Source: Verrucomicrobiota bacterium (GTDB taxonomy: Bacteria > Verrucomicrobiota > Verrucomicrobiia > Chthoniobacterales > JACTMZ01). From it: a stretch of DNA of 37,526 bases. Positions within the stretch are counted from its first letter, which is position 1, and the number at the start of each line of letters is the position of its first letter. Where the stretch lies: contig JAQBWH010000018.1 of assembly GCA_027624625.1 (NCBI GenBank), positions 1-37,526 on the forward strand, written 5' to 3'. This document shows positions 1-8,107 of the stretch, in pieces. The notes beneath the pieces were generated by a model. It worked only from the letters and a program-made list of their open reading frames with translations, was not told the DNA's origin and ran no database searches. Made by a program: the position numbers and the translations under genes.

Positions 1-2
1 CC

Positions 3-698
3 GCCACGGCGGCGGGAATCGGGCTGGGGAGCGCGGGGGAGTTTTCCCTCGTCCTGATGGGCAAGACGGCGGAGTTGACCACTTGGTCCGGCGAATTGAA
101 CCAGCCGCTGCTCGCGGCGATGGCTTTGTCCATGGCGCTTGTGCCCGTGCTCATGCCCTATGCCCAGCCCCTGGGGCAATGGCTGGAAAAAAGTTATCCC
201 GACCTGCTGCGCCGCCGTCGCCGTGGGGAGACCAAGCACCGCGGCGGGGTCGGGCTGTCGGACCATGCCATCGTCTGCGGTTACGGTCCGGTCGGGCAGG
301 CGTTGGTCTCCGCGCTTTCCGCGCAGGGCGTGCCTTGGCTGGTCATCGACCTGAACGCGCAAGCCATCCGGCAACTGCAAAGCGACGGGCGTCACGCACT
401 TTTTGCCGATGCGGCGCAGCGCGAGGTCTGGAAGCTCTGCGGGGTGGACCGCGCCAAGTTGGTCGCCTTCACTTTTCCGGCCACCCCGGCGGTTGAGGCG
501 GCACTCGGTTACGTGCGAGAGGAAAATCCGTCCATCGCGGTCATCGCTCGGACCAAATTCCAATCCGAGGCGGAGCGTCTGACCGAAGTGGGGGCGGATA
601 TCGTGGTGCTCGACGAGCAAGAAAGCGGGCGCGCGGTGGTCCAACGCGCCTTGGCGGTCCTTCATTTCGATCAGGCGGCCGAGCAGGCGGGTTCCTAA
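3..698 (+). CDS. CPA2-type monovalent cation:proton antiporter, C-terminal part (5' end outside window)
   Basis: The reading frame is open from the first bases of the window, so the gene begins upstream. The residues before the first internal Met (GEFSLVLMG) match the GEF-F-L helix typical of KefB/KefC-type exchangers, so the ATG at 57 is not the true start. Visible are the last membrane helices (to about residue 60 of the fragment) and then a cytosolic TrkA-N/RCK domain beginning HAIVCGYGPVGQAL, a Rossmann GxGxxG nucleotide-binding motif that in this family gates K+ or Na+/H+ exchange. A charged linker (RRRRRGETKHRGG) joins the two parts. The fragment ends after the TrkA-N domain with no TrkA-C domain. 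The family assignment is firm; the transported ion cannot be told. Confidence 0.88.
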   Translation, partial: ATAAGIGLGSAGEFSLVLMGKTAELTTWSGELNQPLLAAMALSMALVPVLMPYAQPLGQWLEKSYPDLLRRRRRGETKHRGGVGLSDHAIVCGYGPVGQALVSALSAQGVPWLVIDLNAQAIRQLQSDGRHALFADAAQREVWKLCGVDRAKLVAFTFPATPAVEAALGYVREENPSIAVIARTKFQSEAERLTEVGADIVVLDEQESGRAVVQRALAVLHFDQAAEQAGS

Positions 699-727
699 AA
701 GGCCTGCCCTTTGAACTTTGGGGCCTT
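699..727 (+). terminator. possible hairpin after the antiporter gene
   Basis: AAGGC (699-703) can pair with GCCTT (723-727), with an inner CCC/GGG pairing after a small bulge. No T-run follows, so this would be a weak or Rho-assisted terminator at best. Confidence 0.25.
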
Positions 728-880
728 GAGTCTTGGGGCGACGAAGGAAAAGCAGTGTTCCCAAGGGGCCGGTCAGGTTGGCCCGAGCGAGGGAAGGCGG
801 ACCGTGAAGTATGAGGGGTCATGGCCAATCGGAAGGAAATGGGTTGCGCGCCGAGTATTGTCGTGCGATTAACGCATCTT

Positions 881-1438
881 ATGAAAGTCATACCTGTCGT
901 CCTTCTTTCCCTGTTTGCCCTAGCCCCTGGGTCCGAGGCAGCAGCACCGCTGAACCCGCTGGAGATCCCCAAATATGTCCGTGAGTGGTTTTCGGGCCAC
1001 AATTTCACCGGCAATCCCAAGGTGACCGGCAGTTACCATCAGTCGCGCCTTAACGGAACCAACTTTCAGGGGATGAAGTTTACCAACGCCTCCTTTGAGC
1101 AATGCGATCTGGCCGATGCGAACATGAAAGGCGTGGTTTTTGGTCGGGGGACGAAGTTTTACCGTTGCTCCTTGAATGGAGCGGATCTTGCGGGGGCCAA
1201 CTTTGCTGGCGCGCACATCAACTCGGTGAATTTCCGGGGAGCGGATTTGCGCGGGGCGAAAAATCTGGTCGATGTCAAAAGGGCGAATTTCCAGCGGGCC
1301 GACCTGCGGGGCGCGGATCTTTCGAAAATGAAGCAACCGATGGTCGATCTGGAATGGGATGACGCCATCTATGATGCGAAGACCAAGTTCCCGGCGGGCT
1401 TCGACCCGGTCAAGGCGGGGGCTAAAGAAGCACAGTAA
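881..1438 (+). CDS. secreted pentapeptide-repeat protein
   Basis: From the ATG at 881 the protein is 185 residues and opens with a classical signal peptide (MKVIPVVLLSLFALAPGSEA, cleavage likely after the AxA-like end), so it should be exported to the periplasm or beyond. Residues about 50-160 contain repeated A(D/N)Lxx-type pentapeptides (for example NGADLAGANFAGAHI, FRGADLRGA, QRADLRGADL), which form a right-handed quadrilateral beta helix. A longer version starting at 821 has a better Shine-Dalgarno (GAGGGG at 813-818), but it would bury the signal peptide behind about 20 extra residues, so 881 is preferred with some doubt. Pentapeptide proteins have no single function; this one lacks any other domain. 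A strong terminator follows and separates it from the pigment-type cluster. Confidence 0.8.
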   Translation: MKVIPVVLLSLFALAPGSEAAAPLNPLEIPKYVREWFSGHNFTGNPKVTGSYHQSRLNGTNFQGMKFTNASFEQCDLADANMKGVVFGRGTKFYRCSLNGADLAGANFAGAHINSVNFRGADLRGAKNLVDVKRANFQRADLRGADLSKMKQPMVDLEWDDAIYDAKTKFPAGFDPVKAGAKEAQ

Positions 1439-1458
1439 TTTTTGCCAATGCCGAGCAG

Positions 1459-1487
1459 GGCCCGCGGATTTATCTCGCGGGCCTTTT
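1459..1487 (+). terminator. Rho-independent terminator after the pentapeptide gene
   Basis: A perfect 8-bp stem, GGCCCGCG (1459-1466) with CGCGGGCC (1476-1483), encloses a 9-nt loop and is followed by TTTT (1484-1487). It isolates the downstream carrier-protein operon, which starts only 24 nt later, from read-through. Confidence 0.85.
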
Positions 1488-1511
1488 GCTTGATCGGCGA
1501 GCCAGGAAACC

Positions 1512-1769
1512 ATGCACGGATTACCCGCGAATCTTGAGGAGGCTCTGCTGGGCTTGGTGCGCGAGAAGTTATTCGAGGGTGGCGCGACGCTGACGGTGGA
1601 GACCGATTTGTTCGCGGCGGGTCTTGATTCGATGGGTATTATGCAATTGATGATTTCGATTGAGGAGCGCTTCGGGGTGAGGGTGCCGGAATCCGCGGTG
1701 ACCCGGGATCATTTTTCTACGGCTTCCAGTCTGGCTGCCATGGTGCGGCGCTGCGCCGCGCCGGCATGA
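1512..1769 (+). CDS. acyl carrier protein (first of two in the cluster)
   Basis: This 85-residue acidic protein has the carrier-protein fold signature GLDSM, with Ser40 as the expected 4'-phosphopantetheine attachment site, followed by a helix II region (GIMQLMISIEERFGV) typical of type II carrier proteins. AGGA (1504-1507) lies just upstream of the ATG as ribosome-binding site. Its last codon and stop overlap the next start in an ATGA arrangement (1766-1769), so the two are translationally coupled. In aryl-polyene clusters such stand-alone carriers hold the aryl starter or the growing polyene. No phosphopantetheinyl transferase gene is seen in the window, so activation must come from elsewhere. 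It is not the housekeeping AcpP, whose motif is usually GADSLD. Confidence 0.9.
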   Translation: MHGLPANLEEALLGLVREKLFEGGATLTVETDLFAAGLDSMGIMQLMISIEERFGVRVPESAVTRDHFSTASSLAAMVRRCAAPA

Positions 1770-3067
1770 CTCCGGGTCCGTCCCGCGCCAAGCTGCGCGC
1801 GCCCTTGGGCGGGTGCGACTGCTACCTGCTGGCGCTCGAGGATCTGATGGAGCGGTCAGGGCAGGGGCGTCATGTCGGGGTGACCGTGTTGGAGGTCGGA
1901 CCCGGGTTCGAGGTGGAGCGTTTGAGGGAGGCTGCGGCGAGGTTTTCCGAGAGTCAGCCTATCCTTGGCGCCAAGTTGCAGCGCGGACTGCCGGGGGCGG
2001 TGCCCGTGTGGCGTGGCGACCAGACGGCCGAGGTGGCGGTCGAAATTCATCCCGTCGGCGAAGACTGGCGCGGGTTGGCCGAAGAGCGTTTGCAAGGCCA
2101 GTGGCCGGGCCGACTGCGCTTCGACGTGTGCTCGGCGAACGAAGGTTTCGTCGTGCTGATGAGTTGGAGTCATTTGCTGCTCGATGCGCGCGGGGTGGAA
2201 TTGGCTCTGGCGGAGGTGGCGCGGTTGGGTGAAGAGGTGCCGGCCAAGCCGGAGGTGAATTCCCATGCGCTGCCCTTTGCGCGCCACCGGTCATGGTGGC
2301 AAGAATTTCGCGCGGTGCGGCCTTTTCTCGAGCGGTATTGGTCTTTGCGGTCCGGGCGGGTTGTTTCTTTGGGCGGGGCGCCGGCGCGCGCGGGCCGGGC
2401 TTTTTTCAAAGCAGTGCGATTCTCGCGGGAGGAAACGGCGACCATGAAACGGCGGGCCGATCCGGTGACGGGCGGGATCTTCGCCTTGCCGTGGTTTCTC
2501 GCGGTCACGATGCGGGCGCACGCCGCCGTGTTCCGGGCGCGGGGACAAGAGAGCGGTTCGCTGGAGTGCACGATTTCGGTGCAGGGACGGAAGAGGGGAG
2601 CGCGCGGGCCGATCTTTCAAAATCAGGTGTCGCAGTTGTTTTTCGCGCGGCCGCTGCCGGATCCGGCCTCGGTGGAGGACGCCGCGCGGGCGTTGCACGG
2701 ACAATTCGCAGCGATGACGCGTGACAAGTTCGATGGAGCGTTTCTCGTGATGATCGACTGGATGCGTCGCTTGCCGGCGCCGCTTTACCGCCGATTTTTG
2801 CGGCGCGAGGCTTCCGGGCAGCTGGCTTCGTTTTATCATGCCCACACTGGGGAATTTCTTCCGGGGCTGCGGGAGTTTTGCGGCGGCGCGATCGTGGACG
2901 GTTGGCATGTGCCTTCGGTGCCGCAACCGCCGGGGACAGGTCTGTTTTTCAGCGAGCGGGAGGGGCGGTTGACGGCCTCGCTCTGCTGGCGGGACGGTGT
3001 TTTGTCCGCGGACGAGCAGGCCTTGATGTTGTCCGCAATGCGGGCCGACTTGCTGGGGACCCAGTAG
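1766..3067 (+). CDS. HxxxD-motif acyltransferase/condensation-like protein
   Basis: This 433-residue soluble protein carries SHLLLDARG (His136 to Asp140), the HxxxD signature of the chloramphenicol-acetyltransferase-like superfamily (NRPS condensation domains, WS/DGAT, polyketide-associated acyltransferases). The surrounding pattern, a hydrophobic strand (FVVLMSWSH) before the motif, also fits. The second half has no motif I recognise with certainty. It directly follows and overlaps an acyl carrier protein gene and precedes an acyl ligase. This suggests that it moves an acyl group from a carrier protein to an alcohol or amine, perhaps the final esterification of the polyene. That role is inferred; the superfamily is fairly sure, the substrate unknown. 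Confidence 0.6.
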   Translation: MTPGPSRAKLRAPLGGCDCYLLALEDLMERSGQGRHVGVTVLEVGPGFEVERLREAAARFSESQPILGAKLQRGLPGAVPVWRGDQTAEVAVEIHPVGEDWRGLAEERLQGQWPGRLRFDVCSANEGFVVLMSWSHLLLDARGVELALAEVARLGEEVPAKPEVNSHALPFARHRSWWQEFRAVRPFLERYWSLRSGRVVSLGGAPARAGRAFFKAVRFSREETATMKRRADPVTGGIFALPWFLAVTMRAHAAVFRARGQESGSLECTISVQGRKRGARGPIFQNQVSQLFFARPLPDPASVEDAARALHGQFAAMTRDKFDGAFLVMIDWMRRLPAPLYRRFLRREASGQLASFYHAHTGEFLPGLREFCGGAIVDGWHVPSVPQPPGTGLFFSEREGRLTASLCWRDGVLSADEQALMLSAMRADLLGTQ

Positions 3068-3103
3068 TCGCGGATTGAAGCAGGGGCGCGGACGGTTCAG
3101 TCT

Positions 3104-4543
3104 GTGCGGTCGGTGAAAGCGTTATCGGACAGCATTGTGGAGGCTATTTTCGCCCGGGCGGCGGAGGCGCCAGAGCGGGCGGCCTTTGTCGGGCGTGACG
3201 GCGAAATATCCTTCGACCACTTGGTCGCCGATGTGGAGAGGTGGGCAACGGTGATCGCGCGGCTGCCCGGGTTCCCCGCCGAGGGTGTGGCGCGGATCGG
3301 GGTGCGTTGTCCGGATGGAGTGCAGCACACGGTGCTCATGTTGGCGGTGATGAGGGCTGGAGGTTGCGCGGTGCCGGTGGCCGGAGAATTGCCGGGGGAC
3401 GAGCGCTCGATGTTGGCCCGAACGACGGCGTTGCACGGCGTGCTGTCGCAGGGAGGTGAGGAGCGGGCGGCCGACGGGTCGGAGCGCCATGAGATCGGCG
3501 GTGGTCTGCGGTGGGAACGCCTGGCGGCGGAAGAGCCATGTTTTCCGGTGGAGGATTTCGAGAGCGTTTGTCCCGCTTTTATTCGTTTCAGCTCCGGAAC
3601 AACCGGGGCGAGCAAGGGGGTGGTGCTATCGCACGGGACATTGCGCGAGCGTTTGGATTCCGCGAACCGGCGCTTGGGGATCGGCGGAACCGATCGTGTG
3701 CTCTGGACCTTGCCGATGGCGCATCATTTCGCGGTGTCGATTTTGCTTTATTTGCGCGAGGGCGCGACCGTGGTGCTGCCGGAGGGATCCTTGGCCGGTG
3801 ATTTGCTGACGGCCGCCTGCCAATACGGGGCGACGGTCTTTTATGGATCACCGTTCCAAGCGGCGTTGCTCGCGGCCGAGGCGTCCGAGCGGGATTGGCC
3901 CGGGTTGCGTCTGGCGGTTTCGACCGCCGCGCCGTTGGCGCCAGAAACGGCCGGAGCTTTTGTCCGTCGCTACGGTGTCCGCTTGTCGCAGGGCTTCGGC
4001 ATCATTGAAGCGGGTTTGCCGTTGTTGAGCACGACGGGTGAAGACCCCATGGTGGTCGGCCGACCGGACGATTTCGAACTGCGGCTGGAAGGGAGCGGCA
4101 CGGAAGGTGGATTGTGTCTGCGCGGACCGGGTATGTTTGACGCCTATTTGTCGCCATGGTGTCCGCGGCAGGAGGTCATGGCCGACGGGTGGTTTCACAC
4201 GGGGGATCTGGCGCGGTGGGAGGCGGACGGGAGTATCCGGTTGGTCGGCCGGCTGAAGTCCGTGATCAATGTCGGCGGGAGCAAGTGCTTCCCCGAAGAG
4301 ATCGAAGAAGTGTTGCGCTGCCATGAGGGGGTGGTTGATGCGCGGGTTCGTGGCGAGGAGCATGCGCGGTGGGGCATGTTGCCGGTGGCGGAAATTCTGC
4401 CGGTCGACGGGAGCTCTCCACCGACCGATGGCGAGTTGTCGGCTCATTGCCGCGCGCGGTTGGCCGGTTATAAAATTCCCGTCCGCTACCAGATGGTGCG
4501 TGAGTTGCCGCGCACGGCGAGCGGCAAAGTCCGGCGCGTTTAA
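3104..4543 (+). CDS. AMP-forming acyl-CoA/acyl-ACP ligase (ANL superfamily)
   Basis: The 479-residue protein has all main adenylation motifs: the phosphate loop SSGTTGASKG (163-172), a GFGIIEAG stretch at the usual YGxTE position (297-304), GWFHTGD (362-368) with the ribose-binding Asp, the hinge and NVGGSKCFPEEIEE segment around 389-402, and the C-terminal catalytic Lys475 in RTASGKVRR. It therefore activates a carboxylic acid as an adenylate and transfers it to a thiol. In aryl polyene clusters the ligase loads the starter acid onto a carrier protein; that substrate is inferred from context. The start is a GTG at 3104, 36 nt after the previous gene, without a clear ribosome-binding site; GTG at 3113 is an alternative. 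Its TAA stop shares the TTAA at 4540-4543 with the convergent gene. Confidence 0.88.
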   Translation: MRSVKALSDSIVEAIFARAAEAPERAAFVGRDGEISFDHLVADVERWATVIARLPGFPAEGVARIGVRCPDGVQHTVLMLAVMRAGGCAVPVAGELPGDERSMLARTTALHGVLSQGGEERAADGSERHEIGGGLRWERLAAEEPCFPVEDFESVCPAFIRFSSGTTGASKGVVLSHGTLRERLDSANRRLGIGGTDRVLWTLPMAHHFAVSILLYLREGATVVLPEGSLAGDLLTAACQYGATVFYGSPFQAALLAAEASERDWPGLRLAVSTAAPLAPETAGAFVRRYGVRLSQGFGIIEAGLPLLSTTGEDPMVVGRPDDFELRLEGSGTEGGLCLRGPGMFDAYLSPWCPRQEVMADGWFHTGDLARWEADGSIRLVGRLKSVINVGGSKCFPEEIEEVLRCHEGVVDARVRGEEHARWGMLPVAEILPVDGSSPPTDGELSAHCRARLAGYKIPVRYQMVRELPRTASGKVRRV

Positions 4544-5553
4544 GCAGTTGTTTTCCGCGGGGCGGTGAAGGGAATAAGGAGACCCCCGAGGAGGGCGACG
4601 GCGGCTTGAAGCGAGAATCCTCCAAGGGAGGCCAGCGTGGCGGAGCCCGGGGCGATGCCGAAGAGTCCGCCCAGCAGATATTCGAAGAGCGTTTCCCTCA
4701 GTCCGATGCCGTAAAGGGTCACGGGCAGCATGGTTAGGGTGTCGACCAGCGGCATGATGGCAAAGATATCGCCGAGCGAAAGCGGCAGGCCGAAGGCGCG
4801 GACGCTGAACCAATAGGTCGTGAAGTGGGTCAAGAGGGCGGCGAAGGAAAGCGCGATCGCGGTGAAAACCGGCCGAGGGTGACTTCCCATCCCCGCGAAG
4901 ATGTGCCCGAGTCGCACGGCTTGGGGACGAATTTTGGCCGGGGCGAGGTGAATCCACTTTTGGTGCAGACTGGGCCAGGTGGTCATCCACCAGAGGAGGA
5001 CAAGCAAGGCGGCGATGACCAGCACGGTGCCGGCGGCGGCAAGGATGGCGTAGGATTCGGGATGCGCCGCGAATTGCGCATGGCGCAAGACGGGAAAGAC
5101 CATGGTGAGCAGCAAGGCGAAAAGTCCGCACAGGCGGTCGGCCAGCACCGAGAGAGCGGCCCGGAGTTTGCGCGTCGGATGAAGACGCATGACATAGAGA
5201 ATGCGGAAGGCATCGCCCCCGCCGGAACCGGGGAGTCCGAGGGAAAAGAAAAGTCCGGCTCCGGCGAAGGCGCAGGTTCTGCCGAAACCGACGGGCACGC
5301 CGAAGATCCGGAGCATGAGCCACCACCGCACGGCACAGAGAAACTCGGTGAGCAAGGCGGTGAAGAGCCCGCCCAGCAGCCAGACGAGATCCGCCTCCCC
5401 GAGTACCCGTGACGCTTCCTGGCGCAGGGCCGGGTGGCCGAAGATCCTCCAGAGTAGGAAGACGGACAGCGCGACTTGGAGGATGAGGAGCCAGTGTTTG
5501 CGCATGTGGAGGGCGGGGAATTGCACGATTGCCTGCTTCACGTCGAGACACAT
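4540..5553 (-). CDS. LPG-synthase-TM-type flippase-like membrane protein
   Basis: This 337-residue protein is almost entirely hydrophobic, with about eight membrane helices, and carries features of the lysylphosphatidylglycerol synthase transmembrane family (PF03706): CAVRWWLMLRIFG, then FFSLGLPGSGGGDAFRILY and ADRLCGLFALL in the first half, and LPVTLYGIGLRETLFEYLL in the second. The cytosolic aminoacyl-transferase domain of MprF is absent. Stand-alone members are thought to flip lipids or lipid-linked molecules. Within this cluster it could move a lipid-like product or precursor across the inner membrane (inference). The start at 5553 has GAGGA about 5 nt upstream; an alternative Met at 5505 would leave a wider gap to the divergent gene, which otherwise starts only 14 bp away. 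Confidence 0.8.
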   Translation of the reverse strand: MCLDVKQAIVQFPALHMRKHWLLILQVALSVFLLWRIFGHPALRQEASRVLGEADLVWLLGGLFTALLTEFLCAVRWWLMLRIFGVPVGFGRTCAFAGAGLFFSLGLPGSGGGDAFRILYVMRLHPTRKLRAALSVLADRLCGLFALLLTMVFPVLRHAQFAAHPESYAILAAAGTVLVIAALLVLLWWMTTWPSLHQKWIHLAPAKIRPQAVRLGHIFAGMGSHPRPVFTAIALSFAALLTHFTTYWFSVRAFGLPLSLGDIFAIMPLVDTLTMLPVTLYGIGLRETLFEYLLGGLFGIAPGSATLASLGGFSLQAAVALLGGLLIPFTAPRKTTA

Positions 5554-5567
5554 ATTATCCTCAAGGC

Positions 5568-7157
5568 ATGAAAGACACAGCGGCAGAGGCGATCACCGAG
5601 TGTGACGTCGCGGTGATCGGCGGTGCGCTGAGTGGCGCGGCGGCGGCGCTTCTGCTCAGGCGCGAGGATCCCGCGCTACGGATTGTGCTGATCGAGAAGA
5701 ACGAGGCTTTCAAGCGTCGCGTCGGTGAGGCAACGGTCGAAGTGAGTGCCTATTTTTTGTGCCGCGTGCTCGGGCTGACGCAGTTTCTCACGCAGACGCA
5801 GCTGACCAAGAACGGTCTGCGCTTTTGGTTCGCCAACCGCGAGACGCAGGATCTCGGTGACTGTTCGGAAATCGGTGGGCGGTATTTGTCCACCGTTCCA
5901 TCGTTCCTCATCGACCGCTCGGTGGTGGACGAAGAAGTGCTCCGGCGGGCGGAAGAAGCGGGTGCGGAGATTTGGCGTCCGGCTACGGTGGCGTCCGTTG
6001 CCTTGACTTCCGGCGGTTATCAGACCCTCGAGGTGAAGACAGGGGCCGGTGCGCGGACGGTCCGGGCCCGTTGGGTGGTGGATGCCTCGGGGATCAAGGC
6101 CATGCTGGCCAGGGCCAATGATTGGCTCGAGCCCAACACGCGTCATCGCACGCTTTCCGCCTGGTCACGTTGGCGCGGGGCCGGGGACTGGGATGCGGCG
6201 GAGTTGACCGGCCGGCACGAGGGTTGGCAAGATTCGTATGTCGGCATCCGCGGCACCGCGACAAACCACATCGCGGGTGACGGATGGTGGGCTTGGTGGA
6301 TCGCGTTGAAGGGCGGCGACACGAGTATCGGGGTGGTCTTGGACCAGCGTTGCGCCGATTGGCCGGATGACAAGATGCCGGTCGGGGAAAAGTTGCGTGA
6401 TTTTCTCGGGCGGCACCCTGCGGCCCGGGAGATGATGGCAGGTGCGGAGTTTGTCGGCGGTGACGTCCATTTCCGACGCAATCTGCCCTATTGCTCGCGC
6501 CTGCAGGCGGGGGACGGGTTTGTCCTGACTGGCGACGCGTCGGCCTTTCTCGATCCGCTTTACAGTCCGGGCATGGATTGGATCGCTTTCACCGCTATCG
6601 GTGCGGTCCGTTTGATCCGGGCTTGGCGGGCCGGCGAGGACCTTGCTCCGTTGCTGGCCAAGCACAACGGGGATTTTACGACGAGCTACCGCCGCATGTT
6701 CGAGGCACTTTACGAGGGCAAATACGACTACTTGGGCGACTACGACATTATGCGTTTGGCTTTCCGGCTGGATATCGGCCTTTACTATCTGTTTGTCGCG
6801 CGTCCGGTGTTTTCCGATGGAGTAGTGGGGTTCGCCGAGCCGCCCTATGCGGCGCGGGAGGCGGGTCCTTTCTTTGCCTTGATGCGAGGCTACAACCGGC
6901 GCTTTGCCGCCATGGCGCGGGAGCGCCGGAGGAACGGCACCTTCGGGCGGAGCAACGCGCGGCATCGGGATCTTTTCCCGGGGTTCAATTTCCGCGTGCC
7001 TTATCTGCTCAAAGTTATTGCGGGCGGGTTGGCCGGTTGGGCGTGGCTGGAGCTGACTGAGGGATGGCGTTCGTGGGGACGAAGGAAGCAAGAGGTGGTT
7101 GAAGAACCCGCCGCCGTTGCGGGGCCCGAGGTCTTGGATTACGCGGTGACGCGGTAG
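5568..7157 (+). CDS. flavin-dependent halogenase-like oxidoreductase 1
   Basis: From the ATG at 5568 the protein has 529 residues. It opens with a FAD-binding Rossmann motif in which the second glycine is Ala (VIGGALSG, 17-23). GEATVE (53-58) matches the conserved GEAT of tryptophan/phenol halogenases. Lys81 in LTKNGLRFWF sits where the catalytic lysine (Lys79 of PrnA) is found. The halogenase WxWxIP motif is present as WAWWIA (241-246), with the final Pro lost. GDASAFLDPLYSPG is the second FAD contact. Halogenase-like flavoproteins occur in xanthomonadin-type aryl polyene clusters. The altered motifs leave open whether it halogenates or performs another flavin oxidation. It is transcribed alone and its end overlaps the convergent KS-like gene by 19 bp. 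Confidence 0.75.
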   Translation: MKDTAAEAITECDVAVIGGALSGAAAALLLRREDPALRIVLIEKNEAFKRRVGEATVEVSAYFLCRVLGLTQFLTQTQLTKNGLRFWFANRETQDLGDCSEIGGRYLSTVPSFLIDRSVVDEEVLRRAEEAGAEIWRPATVASVALTSGGYQTLEVKTGAGARTVRARWVVDASGIKAMLARANDWLEPNTRHRTLSAWSRWRGAGDWDAAELTGRHEGWQDSYVGIRGTATNHIAGDGWWAWWIALKGGDTSIGVVLDQRCADWPDDKMPVGEKLRDFLGRHPAAREMMAGAEFVGGDVHFRRNLPYCSRLQAGDGFVLTGDASAFLDPLYSPGMDWIAFTAIGAVRLIRAWRAGEDLAPLLAKHNGDFTTSYRRMFEALYEGKYDYLGDYDIMRLAFRLDIGLYYLFVARPVFSDGVVGFAEPPYAAREAGPFFALMRGYNRRFAAMARERRRNGTFGRSNARHRDLFPGFNFRVPYLLKVIAGGLAGWAWLELTEGWRSWGRRKQEVVEEPAAVAGPEVLDYAVTR

Positions 7158-8107
7158 GCCGCGACCTGGCGGGTCAGGCCCCAGACGGGGACGATGACTT
7201 CGGGGGATTGCCCGGAGGCCACGATGTCGAGCGCACGCATGGTGTCGGCGGCCGCCGAGAGGGTGAAGCCTTCGGTAGGCATGGCTTTTGGTCCGATGAT
7301 AGAGCGGCTGATTTTGGCTGCGGCGGTGCGGGTCCATGCGGCAGTGGTATCGAGCAGGGGGGTGTGCGGCGAGAATTCGGCGAGGCAACGTTCGGCGGCT
7401 TCCAACCCTTCTTGTCGGGTGCGAAAGTCATAGCCATCGGCGATGGCCCCAATCGCGGGGCCATTCGCGGAGGGACCGAGCAACAAAGCGATGGCGCCCT
7501 CACACGGTTGCAGGCCGCCGCGCAGGAGACCTCCGGAGTGCAAGGCGTCGACTTCGTGCGGATCGAACTCCTCGGCGGCGAGGACGATCACGTGATCGCA
7601 GTCGCCATTGGCGAGCCAACACTGCGCGGTGCGGAGGGCGGAGGCCCAGCAGGTTTTGTCCCCGATCTGCGAATAGACCGGCCCGCCGAGGCCGAGCGTG
7701 GCGACCACATGGCTGAGAGGGCTGTTGAAAACCGTTTCGGGAAAGAGGACAGGACTGGCAAAGCGGCGTCCTTCCTCGGTGATCTGGCGGTAGAAACGAA
7801 TGCTGTAGACGAGGCAACCGAGGAAAAAAGAGGCAACGACCCCAGTGCGACCGCGGTCCAGGTGCGGGGCGCCTTGGAGGGCCTGCTCGACGGCCTCGAC
7901 CATGAAGTAGGTGATCGGGCTGGCGCGGCGGAGGCGGGGTTCCTTTTGCCAGCGGAGAAGTGAGGGATCTTTTTGTTCGATCAGGCCGGCTTGCACGGGG
8001 ACTCCGCCATGGGAGTGCGTGGCGGTGACCGGCCAGGGCGCGGTGATCGCATCGGGTCCGAGACCAGCGGACGTAACGCCGCCCGCGGAGAGGAGGGAAA
8101 GGTTCAT
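7139..8107 (-). CDS. degenerate ketosynthase / chain-length-factor-like partner
   Basis: The start is ATG at 8107, overlapping the stop of the upstream ketosynthase gene in an ATGA arrangement; a longer open frame to 8281 is only a shadow of that gene. The 322-residue protein has a thiolase fold but is about 80 residues shorter than FabF. A cysteine is kept at the usual nucleophile region (KTCWASALRT, Cys153). Both active-site histidines appear lost: the HGTGT region reads DTTAAWTRT and the GHT region reads EGFTLSAAAD (Phe281). This is the pattern of a non-catalytic or specialised partner. In aryl polyene systems a complete ketosynthase pairs with such a chain-length-factor-like subunit. Direct translational coupling to the KS gene supports a KS-partner heterodimer. 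Confidence 0.8.
   Translation of the reverse strand: MNLSLLSAGGVTSAGLGPDAITAPWPVTATHSHGGVPVQAGLIEQKDPSLLRWQKEPRLRRASPITYFMVEAVEQALQGAPHLDRGRTGVVASFFLGCLVYSIRFYRQITEEGRRFASPVLFPETVFNSPLSHVVATLGLGGPVYSQIGDKTCWASALRTAQCWLANGDCDHVIVLAAEEFDPHEVDALHSGGLLRGGLQPCEGAIALLLGPSANGPAIGAIADGYDFRTRQEGLEAAERCLAEFSPHTPLLDTTAAWTRTAAAKISRSIIGPKAMPTEGFTLSAAADTMRALDIVASGQSPEVIVPVWGLTRQVAAYRVTA

Noticed and set aside
3848..5551. 567-codon minus-strand open frame
   Set aside because: Arg/Pro/His-rich shadow across the ligase gene and out of frame with the real flippase gene.
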